Source of the DNA: Pictodentalium vernedei
Taxonomy: Eukaryota > Mollusca > Scaphopoda > Dentaliida > Dentaliidae
Direction: 5' to 3'
DNA: 64,000 nt
Assembly: GCA_031216915.1 (NCBI GenBank)
Contig: CM062291.1
Location: 38,387,621 to 38,451,620 of the forward strand
Both the position numbers and the translations under genes were made by a program. Under the pieces are notes generated by a model, which worked only from the letters and a program-made list of their open reading frames with translations, searched no databases and was not told the origin of the DNA. Below are positions 1 through 13,062 of the stretch, one piece after another. Position 1 is the first letter of the stretch, and each line of letters begins with the position of its first letter.

Positions 1-1417
1 ATTTAACTTTGGGCCTCGCTTCCTCTGCGGACTTAAATCTTACTATGAATTTATCCATGGTTGCAAGTGACTGTCGACTGAAGCGACGAGTCAGGCTTTT
101 AAACAGTTTGGGATGGGCAAAAAAAAATAACAAAATAAACAGTAAAAACAAACAATTCACTTGGATCCTTTATTAAATGTGGGCTCCTTTTGTCTTGGAT
201 TTGTTTTTACTTTCAAAACAATACCATTGTGCTAGCATTTCTTACATGTACCTGTGATTAACACTTGTTGAATTCATGTTGGCGGCACGTTTGAATGGGG
301 AGTCTGACAGGTGTTCCTATTTATCAGTCCAATCTGTAATCACCTTGTATAATGAACTTTTTATTAAGCTACAAGTAATTAGCTCATTGTTTGCCAATAA
401 TACAATGGATAAAACCTACCGACTTTAAAGTTTAATGTTAGTATGTCAGATAGATTTTGACAAGTTTGCTGAATGAAACGTTTAACTCTGTTTGGCTCAT
501 TTTTCATCAGTGTTGTTTTAACTTATGTTAATCAAACTTGTGGGAGACACTCTCGTATTATCTCTTGAGATTATTCACAGTACCGAGAAAATCTGTGTTG
601 TCAATAACTTGTTTTGAGCAATGATAAGATTAATGTATGATTGTATGTTCCACACAGAATTAACCTTTTTTCACTAATTAATACTCGGAGAGAGATTGTG
701 ATTACCGGTAGGCCTATTAAAGATTGATTTCACTTCAAAATACCGATAAGTTGGACCTGGAATTATTTCTCCAATGTGCGCTGTGGTTTGATACACTTTC
801 ATTTTAGACGTATTTTCCGATTTCCTAAATATTGAAACACTTCGATTTTGACGAATGTTTCCATTTTCAAAATATTGGAACACTTCAAAAATTAATTATT
901 TTTGACTGTTCCAATTCATCGAGTAAATACGGTACTCCTTTCACACCATATTAAAATTTGGGCTCCATATGGCACCAATTCTCAACCCACGGACATACCT
1001 TCCCATCCCATAAGCATTTTGGTACCAGAATTCTTTGTTTGCCACTAAAATATTGAGAATGATTAAAAATTTGGCACCAGATAGTTTCGGACCAACATGG
1101 ACACTGTGTATAATGGAACGCAAATCACCCTATTGTTTTTCAGTATCCATATAAGATTCCGATAGAAAGGCCAGTAATTTTCAAGGACATGCAGGCGAGG
1201 TAAATACCTTATGCCAACACAAAAAGTTTCTAACATCAGGAGTGTGAATAACAGGTTGCAAATTGTGAGACATTGTGTTATAAATTAGAAACACAAATAC
1301 TGGTGGACTGGAGGGAGATGTGTCGACTAATCGACTAGTAATCAACTAATGGTTGGGGACTATGAGCACTACTCCACTAGCATATGTGAAGGACATAGCT
1401 GTGTTTTTTATAAACAA
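1..1417. other. No gene recognised
   Basis: AT-rich DNA without a convincing exon, RNA gene or element boundary. The short open frames here show no family motif and are flanked by stops. It runs up to the target duplication of the hAT-type MITE that follows. Confidence 0.6.
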
Positions 1418-1425
1418 TATATTAA

Positions 1426-2103
1426 CAGAGCTCAAAATAACTTTTTTTTCTATGCGTAGCAAAATGCTACACATTTCCAAAAAATGAACAGCATTTTGTA
1501 AAAATTGCATAGCTATTTTTGTACACCAGAGTTATGTTATGCTGTTTTGTATTGAATTCTTCTAAGCAGATAGAATAGTTTCCATCCATTTCTGGGCATT
1601 TCCAAATGATCTGCAACACATGAAACATTTACTATGTTTTTTTTAACTGAACTGCCTTTAAGGGTTGCATGGACTTGGATATTTTCCAATGACGTCGTGT
1701 TTGTTTAACAGAGTTCCCAAAATGGAAGTTGGGATTTTTAATTTAATGGGCCTGAAGTTATTTTTAATGGACATTTTATGCAAAATGTTTTAAAAACAGG
1801 AAGAATTTAAACCAAAAGAATTCATCTTACATATGAAGTTGCTAATGATGCTTGATGGAGAGTTAATCTGAGTTATGCCTGGAATGTTTCCCAATTAGAA
1901 GTAAAGCATCAGTGAACTAGTTTTCAAATTTGTTTGCAAATTTTCATTTACATTTTGCGATACAAGATAATCAACTGCAGCCTAATAGGCTACAGTTGAT
2001 TATCTTGATTCGCAAAATGCTATACATAATTTTGAACACTGTGTAGCTTTTTGCAAGTTTTGCATAGCAAAAAGCGACGCGACACCACTTATTTTGAGCC
2101 CTG
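1426..2103. mobile_element. hAT-type non-autonomous element (MITE)
   Basis: The element starts CAGAGCTCAAAATAA and ends TTATTTTGAGCCCTG, an imperfect terminal inverted repeat beginning CAG, as is usual for hAT elements. It is flanked on both sides by the same 8 bases, TATATTAA (1418-1425 and 2104-2111), the target-site length of the hAT superfamily. No transposase is encoded in its 678 bp, so it would depend on one in trans. The interior repeats a motif like GCAAAATGCTA near both ends. A much shorter element with a similar end and the same sub-motif lies at 54387-54556, so this is probably a dispersed family. Confidence 0.8.
1952..2018. repeat. Hairpin inside the hAT MITE
   Basis: Arms reading ATAATCAACTG and CAGTTGATTAT, extended outward to ATTTTGCGA and TCGCAAAAT, enclose a short loop. 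The stem has one small bulge. It lies entirely inside the MITE at 1426-2103. Confidence 0.7.
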
Positions 2104-2147
2104 TATATTAACAATATAACAATGATAACAATATATGAATTTACTAT

Positions 2148-2296
2148 TATTTATTTATTTTATTGGGGTTTAATGACACTTTTGACAGCCAGGGTCACCT
2201 CGTGTCAGACAGCTTTACAGGGAGGAAGCTAGAGTACCCGGAGAGAACCACCGAGCAATGGCAAGTAACTGTCAGACTCCCCAACGTACTATTGTC
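2148..2296 (-). mobile_element. SINE, 3' part, reverse orientation
   Basis: On the minus strand this reads as the shared SINE body (GGTGGTTCTCTCCGGGTACT, then a TTCCTCC segment) followed by an A-rich AAATAAATA tail. The 5' head is missing. Compared with better copies it is diverged within the tail domain. Confidence 0.7.
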
Positions 2297-2299
2297 CTT

Positions 2300-3731
2300 T
2301 CCATAACCCCCCAATGGTAAATAAACTCTGGAATAATACAAAATCAAGAAAATATCTTTTAGTTTTCAGCTCCCGATTACGTGTAATATATTTAACTTCG
2401 CCGTCGTTACGTTTCTGTGATTTTAGCTCGCTCGAAAATTATAGGAACGAATTTTTTAATTCTCTATGGGAATTTGTGTGTATTTTCGGAAGAGCGTCCA
2501 TTTTGCAACAATGCACAAGTGACGTAACTGGGACCGTCCATTTGAGAACAGGTAAATTTGAATTTTCACGGCTTGCCTTTGCAGAAGGCGTGTTTTGACG
2601 AAGTTAGAATATCAGTTCGTCGTGATGATGGTTCAAAATAAAACTCAAGTCTTGTTCAAAACGCGTTAGTGAATTAGTGAATAAATAAAATATACATGTA
2701 TTGTAGTCGTGACGCAAATTATTTTATTAATACGTGCCGTACCAGTTTTCCAAATTTGTCATGTCTTGCCGACAACTGCCCTCAGTATGTTGCTACAGAC
2801 CTCCATTTAGGCTTTGTTTGTGTGACAGTGACACGGGTACAGGCGAAAACAGCACCGAGTGAAATCCGGTACCCGTTACTTTCGGTTTGGCACAGGAGTC
2901 CGGATTTCTTGGGTTTGGACTGCCCCCATCCAAATATGGCCTAAAAGACCTTGTTTTAATTTTTTACCTTGGCACGTCCTTTGAATTCGGACCCCCCCCC
3001 CCCCCCACACACACACAAGATTCTGATTTCTGCGTCAAATAATAAAGAAGGAGGTGTATCGTGAATCCCGGTTGGATAGATTCCAGGGCCGAGGAAAGGG
3101 TGGGGTTGGGGGAGGGGTGTTAGTGCTTTTAATGTTTAGAAGTCACTGCTAAACAAGAAAACCATGAGATAGTTGGGAGGGGAGATGTATCCTCTCATTT
3201 TTAACTGCTCAATTTTCCACAATTTATTAGAGAACCATAGGCTAAATACTCGGTTTAGGCAGAATTTAAATGAATTAATTTCGCCATCGGAACTGGTGCC
3301 GTTCTCGCCACAATCAGTTGGTGCCGTTTTCACACGGTGCCGTTGTCGCTATAACCCGACACAAGTCCAAGTAACCAATTTTCTTTTAAGAAAGTACGGT
3401 ATATAACTAATAGCACGAGAGAATTGGCATCTTCGAATACAACCCTGACGAATACGTATAATCACTAGAAAGCTTATTGGAAAATTGTAGGGGAGGGGAG
3501 GGGGCGTCACGAATACGTCACTTCGTGATCACGCTGCCCCCCAACCCCCCCCCCCCCCCCCCCCTCCGCCATTTCTCAGCAAGCACCTGATAAATCTTCT
3601 GAGGGAGAAATCACTAGGAAAAGTTGATAAGAGAATTTATATAATATTAATCATATTTCGACTTCACTGATTATACCCAGCGCAGGCGTATATAGACCAA
3701 CGGGCCAACTTTTTTTCCATGGCTGCGGGGG

Positions 3732-3766
<35 letters not shown>

Positions 3767-5215
3767 CTGGAAGATTTTGCCCGAAAAGTAACTACGTGCG
3801 TAGCCCTGGTGTGGATGTTCGTGAGCGTGTCTTCTCCAACTGGTGGGATTAAGGGAACCCTCCCCGGGAACATTTTTAAAAATCTGATCCGCTTGAGGGT
3901 TTCTAGAGAACCCAGATTACCTTTCGAACCTTGTAATTGGAAGAAAAGACGATCGCTTTTGTAGAGGTGCCTGGCTGAATGTGTTCGAGCGGTCTCGACT
4001 GGTATCAGTCAACTGCAATAAAACATTATATGCTTCTCGGGATTCAGCTGGAGTAAATACGTGTAATGTAAGGCCTGTGTGCCCATAGCATTAGAGGATC
4101 GAACCCTACAGATGGATGAGGCTTTAACACTATTCACGTGGGTCGATATACTATTAATAACAGTTTGGCTGGCCGCTGATTTGCCGTGGTTCTCAGTTGA
4201 GAAGGTTTTGGTTACCCATGTGCTTCCAACTGCCTCCCGATTCCCACGCTTCTTTCCTCCCAATACAGAGACGAACTGCTTGAAGACACTCTGTACCCCC
4301 ATTCTTCACAATCCCTCCAATAAGCATACTAACCATCGCATTTGTGTCAACCACTAACCACGTCCTTTATTCTCCCATCCCAAGTCCTCATTATACTACT
4401 CCCAGTGAATTTTGATCTAGAAGATTGAGATTTTGGACTTCCCAATAAAATGTATTCCAAGGTCACCACTTCGCCCAAGTTACACATTTGGCTCTCCTTT
4501 TCCACCGTCTTTCCCAATTCCCCCTAATCTCCAGTGATCGCGACCTCAGCTTGAACAACAGTGACCACACCCCCCTCCCCCCCCCCCCCTTACGATGGTG
4601 CCATTGTCAAGGTATTCTTCAAAACCTGTCTTCTCTTTGTCACCCAGGCCACACAAAGACCTCTTTCTTTTGACCTACTCTCGCCAATTTTGGTTACAAT
4701 CCCCGTGACTCTTTCTGTAACGTTTTTTTTACCTTTGATTGTCTCTATTTCTGAGTTCGATACATCGTTTGGATAAATCCCTACAAACATACACCATTAC
4801 TGCAGTTAATTATAACGAAATTTTTAAAAACCCTAAGCTATGAATTATTATCTCGACTGTCTAATATTTCTACATACCTGTGTTACTTCCACTGGGTCCA
4901 GTGGCGGCTCAAAGGAGTCTCCCCTCTGGATATACTTTAGCAAGGGGCGTCATATATGCCCAACACCTAAGATGGGATGCTAATAGAATTATGGATGGCG
5001 GCGGGGAGTATCCCCGGGAAAATTGGAAAAAAAATTTCAATCCCCGAGGGCTTTTTGGCCACTAAATAAACTATGTTCCCATTCAGTCTGCAACATTTTT
5101 CAGTGGGTAGGTAGATAGTGTGACATTTTATATAAAAAAATCAATCAGTAACTGGAGCTTTCGGCCACTTGGCCTTATTTGCCACATTGTGGGTACCTAG
5201 TGAGGGGACCTAAGA
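2300..5215. other. No gene recognised; homopolymer-rich
   Basis: No exon with family similarity was found. The stretch holds a run of 15 C at 2992-3006, 20 C at 3545-3564 and 34 G at 3733-3766. Open frames across the last translate to polyglycine or polyproline and are artefacts of the run. Confidence 0.55.
3733..3766 (+). repeat. Poly(G) run, 34 bases
   Basis: An uninterrupted G homopolymer preceded by GCGGGGGC. Runs this long are rare in most animal genomes and can form G-quadruplexes. Its exact length is unreliable in any assembly. Confidence 0.85.
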
Positions 5216-5219
5216 AGTG

Positions 5220-6305
5220 ATGTCACAGTAATGTGACCCAATTTAACTCATGTTAGATTGTCATGGTAGCCCGCGGAAGCGGCCATCTTGTGACGTCATC
5301 TCCATAGTGACACGTGGTCTTAGTGCGCATGCACAGAGCGTGTTGTTAAGGTGATAGTACTTCTGTCGGACATTTTTGTCTGATGGAGGCCGCCATCTTG
5401 GTTTCTAAGGTAGCACGTGGTTGCTATGAGCCTGAATGGCCTACACCAAGACGGGGTATGTGCGGAGGGTTTGTTCGTTTGAATAGGAGTAAATCTGATT
5501 ACCCAGAAAGACCCACCAATCCACCCAAACCACCCAAAACGACTATTTGATATGGATTCCTCACGAATCCTTCTTTTTTCAATAACAGGTACGTTCCTTT
5601 GTATAAGAGTAATTTTACTTTGTAGAATTACCACAAACAAGCCGGCAATCACTCCAAATCACCAAAATGCGCCCTAAACAACCGTAACGGACTTGTACTC
5701 CCCATCTAGGGTTTTTAGTAGTAGCACGTAGTGCTATAGGATCGAGAGTATGTTCTATTACACTAAAGTACTGGTCCAGATTTTCCAAGAACCCTATTTT
5801 TGTGCCTATTACAGATACTACTCTAACACTAGCAGTATGTCTAGCCCAAACTAGCTCTAGTTCGTTCCCTCGTCCAAGTCTTATAATCACCAGTGCTTGG
5901 TTTCCCATAACATGTATGCAGAGTTATCTTCAGTGTGTATAACGAAAGCCTATATGATTCTTATAGCCACGAATCCATCGAAGAGTTACTGAAAAGTCAT
6001 TGCTCAAGCGACTCGAATCCCATCGAGCAAATGAGCTATAGAACAATTGCTCGTTCGAGTGACTCGAACATACTTTCTTCGACTCATTTAGGCATTTGAG
6101 GAAAGCCAGTATACAAAATGCCCGACGGAACAGCGTATCACCCTAACAACACGAGCTGCGCATGCGCACTAAGACCACGTATCACTATGAAATGACGCCA
6201 CAAGATGACCGCTGACGCGGACTAGCACATCAACCAAACTTGACGTAGCTGGGTCACGTGACTAACTTGGCGTAACCGGGTCACGTGACTATGACGTCCT
6301 TCCTA
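5220..6305. mobile_element. Element with long inverted arms
   Basis: A left arm near 5220-5395 and a right arm near 6100-6300 are inverted copies of each other. The best stretch contains TCTTAGTGCGCATGC on the left and GCATGCGCACTAAGACCACG on the right; both arms also carry TCACGTG/TGTGACC-type motifs. The arms are diverged by many substitutions, so the element is old. The roughly 700 bp interior has minus-strand open frames of 97 and 110 codons without a recognised domain. The exact ends and any target duplication could not be fixed. Confidence 0.6.
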
Positions 6306-8638
6306 GGTTTCCCATTAACCCCCCCCCCCCCCATGTGGCACGATCTCCACATCTAGTACTGATGATGTTACATAAATGCACAGTACATCATGCAGGCAGA
6401 CTTTCATAAATACATTTAACATTAGCGTATTAGCGTCCTGCGTGATGAAGTTTATATTTTTTATAATTGTTGATAAAGACGAAGTGACCGAACACCCAAG
6501 ATATCAATCACTTCTATTACACGTGGAACGACAGTCCCCCACCTTCCCAACACTTAATTATAAATTTGATAATTTTTTTTCCCACGGGGCGCCTGAAGCT
6601 TAAGCGCGCACACTGATAATATGGTAAATTTTCAAGATACGATCCCGTCAGACATGCATTCACTGCCATAGCATGAAACATCAGTGATGCAACAAATCCC
6701 GAAACCCAAACTAAATGCCAAATGACACTTCACTATTAATTCTATTATCACATGATACTTGTTAAACATATATTGGCCTATACAACAGAACCAATTGTCG
6801 CAAATGTGAGTGGAGTTTTACGTTGTAATACCATCACGTTGTGATGTGTATCGTAAAAATTACGACAGATTTGATGGCCGGCGAAAAGACTGGACATGAT
6901 CAGTCATTGATGGTTGACTTTTTGTGTGATATCTTCCTTGCCTTTAGCGCTGCAAAATCTTCAGTCTACAGTGTCCACGTCAAGTCGTTTAATTCCCGAT
7001 GACCCAATAGCTGTCATCGCGCGGCCGCCTAATCTGTCGCGGCACACAGTGGATCTGACATCGGTTTTTATAAGAATGAGGAACCACTATTATTAAATAT
7101 AGATACTCTCAACAGGTATCAGGGAACTAAAAATATGAATTAGAGTTACCCGCCTTGAAAGGTTGCACTCGGAAATGATGCAATTGTTACGGAATTTAGT
7201 AAAAAGTCTATCGATCTGCGATCGTAAATTCTGACTCCAAGCGTTGTGATTACTGAGAGAACTACGGAGCCCCACCAACCGCGAAGTCCCATCAGCCCGT
7301 GGCGTTTTGTGATTCCTTACCAGACGATATCAGACACAGGCTCCAAATTTTGGGTTCAGGTTGGTTACCTCACGAGCTAGTCGTGTTCAGCACAACGAAG
7401 ACCAGTTTACCAGTTATCTACGATTTTTATTAACAAATAAAACTCAACTGCCAAACGTTTTCTCTTGTATAAAGTAAAATTCACAATGTTCAGTCAAAGT
7501 TCATACCTTATAGAAACAGTGGCGGCATCCATCTTTCTTCTTGTAGGTAGGTACTTGCTCGTCGGGAGCCCAGAGACAACTTCCCAAACATCCAGGAATC
7601 GGTGCTAAAATCCACTAGATTTTTTATGCCGAACCCGATCACGCGACTACCAGTCAGCGGAATAGTTGGGGAAAGTTCCCGTGACGTGGCAGTCACCATT
7701 GTTAGACGCTTGTACTGCCATGCAGACTGTCGGCAATCTTCATGCAATCTATCGAGTGGTTGTTTCACAAACACATTCCACCAGGGGTTCTGTTGACCGG
7801 GGAATTGTGTGATAGAATTTACAGTTCTGCAACTTTAGCATTATTGTGATGCCCGTTTGTTCTGGGAGTGTGATTTATGGGTTGATGACAGATACGACAG
7901 TTCAAATAGTACCAATTCGGAGATTTCCGCCCGTGATATTTATCAACTAAAACTCGACTACCGGCGTTATCTCTGATCAGCTCTTCCACCGAGTGTAGGT
8001 CAGTCGGTCTAGTGTAAGTCGGAGTATTTCTTATTAGTTTATAAAATTTTACGAATATCGGCTCTGAGGAAAATTAACAGCTATAATATGAGTTCCATTC
8101 AAACTAATAGAAAATTGTCCTGTTATTTCTATAATTTCCATGGAAGAACTATAGCTCTTATTTCGAGCTTGCTTAACTTCTGTGGGCCAACTTCGCAACA
8201 CAATCTCTAAAAATAAACAGCCTTTGGAAAATATATTGTTTCAATAAAGGTTTGAAACATTCTATTGACATCTTGCACTATTGTTGAATATGCCTGATGA
8301 AAAGAGGGTGATTTGATGACTCTTAGACCTAACAAATACAATTTACTTTTTGTGTGTTTTTGTAGGGAATTGCCTGAAAAATGCACGTGACCGGTACTTC
8401 CTTTCGTGTCAGTTTTTCTCTCTTATTTGTTGCATGACCCCTGTTCTCGGGTGAGAAAAAATTGTCTGAAGGGCTATACTTGACAAAGATATTTGAATGG
8501 CAAAATTAAAGTGGTGCGATCATATTTTTTCGCCTGAACATTACTATTGTCGCATGTGGGGAAATATTTAGTTCCGTGATACATGTAACTTTGTTTCTCT
8601 CTCGAATTCAAATTCAAAACCTGGGCATATTGGTCTGT
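6306..8638. other. No gene recognised
   Basis: Apparently low-copy DNA with a C run at about 6319-6332. Short open frames at 6914-7096 and 7508-7796 overlap on opposite strands and show no recognisable domain. It could hold regulatory or untranslated sequence; nothing seen identifies it. Confidence 0.5.
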
Positions 8639-8676
8639 ACGGTGGCTGATTTAGGCCACTCTCAATACTTTTTTAT

Positions 8677-8917
8677 CTCGAGATAATATCTCAAGATCTC
8701 GAGAAACTGTCTCAAGATCTCGAGATAATATCTCAAGATCTCGAGAAACTATCTCAAGATCTCGAGATAATATCTCAGGATCTCGAGATAATATCTCGAG
8801 ATCTCGAGAAACTATTTCAAGATCTCAAGATAATATCTTAAGATCTCGAGATAATATCTCAAGATCTCGAGAAACTATCTCAAGATCTCGAGATAATATC
8901 TCAAGATCTCGAGATAA
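8677..8917. repeat. 21-bp tandem array, left end of fold-back
   Basis: About eleven copies of a 21-bp unit built on AGATCTCGAGA followed by TAATATCTCA or AACTATCTCA. The unit is itself nearly palindromic, so the array could pair with itself as well as with the array at the other end of the element. Confidence 0.9.
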
Positions 8918-9189
8918 GCATAATCGGCGTCACCCTTTGATCATTAGCATGAATTCACTCAAACTGTTTATTCACTTGTCGCATCTTTTCCGACTGCAAC
9001 ATATTCGTGCCCCACCCCCCCCACCCCCCGCCCCCAACCCCATGACAATTACACGAATCCACACCTGCCACTCAGAAAACTTATCAACCAATCACCTTGT
9101 TGAAGTTATGACAGCCCACCAAATCTCAGTCCAGCACTAATATAAACCGAGTCCCGTCATCCGCACTTGCACTTGTCTTGTTCCCACTC

Positions 9190-9600
9190 CAATCCCAAAG
9201 TGTCAATCCAGCACCCGGTACCTCCCAGTACCTACTGTAGTGCCCTTTACCCCAAAACACAACGTTTTCTCACTACTTTACAAGATGAAACGTCTGTGTC
9301 TGTCTTACACTCCAAATCCAAAGTGTTGATCCAGTATCCGGTACCTCCTAGTGCATACTGTAGTTTTTTTTACCCTAAAACTCAACATTTTCTCATTTCT
9401 TTTCCTCCCAGCCCCATGCTTATTGTAGTGATGTTTACCCTAAAACACAAAGTTTACTCTCTACTTTAGAAGACACACACCCATAAATATGAAATATTTC
9501 CTTCCAGCTCCACATTGAATGGAGTGATTTTTACCACAACTCACAAAGTTTACTCACTACATTACAAGACACAGACCCCGAAAATACCAAATAGCTCCCT
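9190..9600 (+). repeat. Diverged tandem repeat of about 100 bp in left arm
   Basis: Three to four units each contain ACCCTAAAACACAA, a TTTTCTCACTACTTT-like stretch, and a CCTCCCAG-like segment. The inverted counterpart lies at about 12470-12790 in the right arm. Confidence 0.7.
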
Positions 9601-9889
9601 CATCCCCACGCGGAAAGATTTCATCCCCACTCCCTTGGTTGATTTTTCACCCACTATCCACTTTGTTGACGGAGACATACGGCATAAGTTTAACCCCATT
9701 CCCGCGTCCATTTTGACCGAGCAAATCTCAAGTAATTCGACGGTGCTACCCGATGTATAATAACCCTACATCAGCGACAGCTATAAACCTACCCGAGGAT
9801 TCCCTTTCCTCTCGTTGGTTTGAAAAGTCTGGATTAGGCGTAACTAGTTACCTCCTGTGGATACTGCTTCCGGACGAGTGATTAAGGAC

Positions 9890-10845
9890 CTCGCGTATTA
9901 CCAACGTCAGTGTTAGAAAAGGGCTTGCCTAGTATAAGGCTGCAGATGCTAGACAAAACTGTGATTTTATGGTCATTACCCAGCAATCTCCTGACACCTA
10001 GGAGCCGTTCTCACAATTACACACCCAAATTGAAACCCATAACATTGAGCCCAAGAGGCGAATAAAATCCCCCTCCTGTGAATCCCAAACATGTCAGGAT
10101 GGGCATGACTAACATTGTTTCCACACAAAACCCAGTGACATGTAGTAATGAAAAGATTGACCTGTCGCCCTACAAGTCTCAGCAGTCCATACACCTTTCA
10201 CACTCCTCCAGGGACATACCCGAAAGTGACAACTCCAATGGTGATGTATACAGTCCCGCGCATATATAGAAGGACAACTTGAACCCGATTCACATCAACG
10301 TCGTTTACTGCCACTCTTAACCAGCTGCAACATGGTACCTCAATTAACCAAACGATCCTCTTTGATCACATACTCTCACTCGCTCACATGAGAACCCCCC
10401 CACACCCCCAGCACTTGTGACCCCTACCACCAACGTCAACTCATGAACCGACAGTAATACAGGACATCCTGTCCCATAAGATTGATTGGTCCCCTATGTT
10501 CTCACCGACTGAAACCCATTCCAGTCTGAGAAACCTTAATTTCGCCATCCATGAGAGCATAGTTCCACCAGGACCACGCACAACAGACCACTCCCTCTTA
10601 ACCCACAAGATGACACAGGCACACACCCAATTTATGAGAGCAACATCTTGCCCAACCAAACCCCGATAGCGCATCACACCATTGATTTGTCTTCCGACAA
10701 TACCCAACTAAGAATACACTTTTCATACTCCTTCAGTGGGACTCCCAACAATATCCCTCAAAACGACACTGCGAACCACTCTGCAATGATAGTCGAAACT
10801 CAAACCTGTGAACATACCGCCCGGTTTGACCTATCGCTGCTATAG
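9890..10845 (+). pseudogene. Degenerate unknown reading frame, left arm
   Basis: Translations in shifting frames give a coherent hydrophilic protein rich in Ser, Thr, Asn and Pro. A helical start (KGLA.YKAADARQN) is followed by MGMTNIVSTQNP, then EKIDLSPYKSQQSIHLSHSS. A second block further on, beyond the arm, reads HTIDLSSDNTQLRIHFSYSF. The two blocks share IDLS....Q..IH.S.S, so the protein appears to have had an internal repeat. Stops and frameshifts interrupt it. The inverted arm encodes the same protein (11612-12170, minus strand), so this was probably an element-encoded gene. I do not recognise the family; it could be the N-terminal protein of a retroelement or a structural protein. Confidence 0.4.
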
Positions 10846-10975
10846 CCCCAAAAAATGTTTGACCCAATTTGCGGTCCTCCCAAATGAGCGAAAGTGTCTC
10901 TCCCGCCAAACAGTGAACCCCGAAATGTTGTGTTGAAAATATGTTCCAGCGACATTTGAAACAACAAGTAGCACC

Positions 10976-11034
10976 CCACTTTCTATTTTGCTATTCCAGC
11001 TTCATGGGGCCGGGTGTAGCAAAATAGAAAGTGG
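10976..11034. repeat. Perfect 18-bp hairpin at the fold-back centre
   Basis: CCACTTTCTATTTTGCTA is followed after a 23-base loop by its exact reverse complement. It sits in the spacer between the two long arms of the fold-back. Confidence 0.9.
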
Positions 11035-11214
11035 AAACATTGGGGGACTTATTAATCTTATGGGACGGGATGTCCTGTATTACTGTCGGTTCATGAGTTG
11101 ACGTTGGGGGTGGGGGGTCACAAGTACTGGGGTGTGGTGAGGGGTTTCCTGTGAGCGGGTGAGAGTATGTGATCACGGAGGATCGTACGGTTAAGAACAT
11201 AGGGGACCAATCAA

Positions 11215-11566
11215 TTTATTTATGTATTTATTTGTGGTTGTTTAAGGTCACATATTTCTGCAAAATGGCTAATCATGACCATGGCAGTTTTACGGATGGA
11301 GGAAGCCGTAGTACCCGGAGAGAACCACCGAGCAACGGCGAGGAACTGTCAGCTCCCCAGCATACTAACTCCACACAAGCAGGGTAGCATTGGTTGAAGA
11401 CAGATGTACCATCGACGTACATTACGCCTTAGTACACAACGCCACCGTGCCCCCACGTAGGCTGTGAGGGTGAAGTGTCTTGCCCAAGGACACAACGTGG
11501 TTGCCGAACCAACGACCTCTCGGCTTGTAGCTTGCACCTATACCTACTCAGCCACGGCTCCCCCAG
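11215..11566 (-). mobile_element. tRNA-headed SINE inserted in the fold-back
   Basis: Read on the minus strand it begins with a tRNA-like head (GTGGCTGAGTAGGTATAGGT, the A-box region, and GGTCGTTGGTTCGGC near the B box), then CCTTGGGCAAGACACTTCA, the GGTGGTTCTCTCCGGG body, and the TGTGACCTTAAA-type tail. Flanks GACCAATCAA (11205-11214) and GTCCAATTAA (11567-11576) are a diverged target duplication. It is absent from the left arm, so it arrived after the fold-back formed. Confidence 0.85.
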
Positions 11567-11611
11567 GTCCAATTAATCTTATGATACGGGATGTTCTGTA
11601 TTACATTCGGT

Positions 11612-12170
11612 TCATGAGTTGATGTTGAAGGTGTGGGGGGGGGGGGGGTGGTTACAAGTGCGGGGGGGGGGGGGGGGGGGGGGTTCTGCGTGACCGGGTG
11701 AGAGTATGGGATCATGGAGGAACGTATTGTTAATTGGGATGCCATGTTGTAGCTGGTTAAGAGTGGCAGTAAATGACGTTGAGGGGGCTTCATTTTGTTC
11801 GGATATACTGGGAATCGGGTTCACGTTGTCCGTCTTTATATGCGTGGCACTGGATACTTCACTGTTGGAGTTGTCACTTTCGGATAAGTGTGAAAGGTGT
11901 ATGGACCATTGAGACTTGTCGGGGGGCAGGTCAATCTTTTCATTACTACATGTAATTGGGCTTTGTGTGGAAACAATGTTAGACATGCCCATCCTGCCAC
12001 GTTTGAGATTCACCGGGGACAGTGGTGGGGTGATTCCATTCGCCTCTTGGGCTCGGGGTTATGGGTTTCAATTTGGTTCTGGGGGTCAGGAGATTGCTGA
12101 GTATTGGCTATGAATTCACGATTTTGTCTAGCATCTGCAGCCTTGTACTGGGCAAGCCCTTTTCTAAAAC
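11612..12170 (-). pseudogene. Degenerate unknown reading frame, right arm
   Basis: An intact stretch of 133 codons (11612-12013) starts with MGMSNIVSTQSPITC preceded by a few residues, contains EKIDLPPDKSQWSIHLSHLS, and ends in a poly-proline segment caused by a G run. Upstream in another frame is RKGLAQYKAADARQN. It matches the left-arm frame at 9890-10845 residue for residue over most of its length, although the copies lie on opposite strands. No family was recognised. Conservation of the amino-acid reading in both arms suggests it was once coding. Confidence 0.4.
11662..11683 (+). repeat. Poly(G) run, 22 bases
   Basis: A second run of 14 G lies just upstream at 11635-11648. Both sit where the inverted left arm has only short C runs (10387-10405), so the runs have expanded or are mis-sized in the assembly. 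Confidence 0.8.
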
Positions 12171-13062
12171 TGACGTTGGTAATACGTGAGGGCCTTAATC
12201 ACTCGTCCGGAAGAAGTATCCACAGGGGGTAACTAGTTATGCCTAATCCAGACTATTCAAACCAACGAGAGGAAAGGGAATCCGATGGTATGTCTACAGC
12301 TGTCGCTGTTGTAAGGTTATTATATATCGAGTAGCACCATCAATTTGCTCGATCAAAATGGACGCGCGGATGGGGTTAAAGTTAGGCTGTATGACGGGTC
12401 CGTGGAATAACAGCGTGTCAAGAGACAACGTGTCTCAGTCACCAAAGTGAGTTGTGGTAAAAATCTCTTCATTGACTGTGGAGCTGGAAAGAAATATTTG
12501 GTATTTATGGGTATGTGTCTTGTAAAGTAGTGAGTAAATTTTGTGTTTAGGGTGCAAATCACTACAATCAGCATGGGGCTGGAAGGAAAAGATGTGAGAA
12601 AACGTTGAGTTTTAGGGTAAAAACACTACAGTATGCACTAGGAGATACTGGATCAACACTTTGGATTTGGAGTGTCAGGCAGACACAAACTTTTCATCTT
12701 GCAAAGTAGTGAGAAAACGTTGTGTTTTAGGGTAAAAGGCACTTCAGTAGGTACTGGGAGGTACCGGGTGCTGGGTTGACACTTTGGGATTGAAGTGAGA
12801 ACATGACGCCAGCAAGTGCAAGCTCGGATGTCGGGGCTCGGTTTATATTAGAGCTGGATTTGGTGGGCTCTCATAACTAATACGCAACGAAGTGGTTGGT
12901 TGATAAGTTATTCACTTTTCTGAGGGACAGGAGTTGATTCGTGTAATTGTCATGGGAGTCATGAACATGTTGCAGTCGGAAAAGATGCGACAAGTAAATA
13001 AACAGTTTGTGTGGCAGCAGTGAATTCATGCTAATGATCAAAGGATGACACCGATTATATAT

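Noticed and set aside
3664..3964. Overlapping open frames on both strands near a G run
   Set aside because: The bulk of each frame is polyglycine or polyproline from the homopolymer, with no conserved sequence beside it.
4009..4357. Overlapping frames of 97 and 92 codons on opposite strands
   Set aside because: They mirror each other in low-copy DNA, with no splice context or recognised motif to choose either.
5615..5908. 97-codon minus-strand frame
   Set aside because: It lies inside an old inverted-arm element, overlaps another frame, and shows no domain; treated as chance.
8677..8917. CRISPR-like repeat array
   Set aside because: Units are contiguous, without unique spacers, in eukaryotic DNA at the end of a fold-back element.
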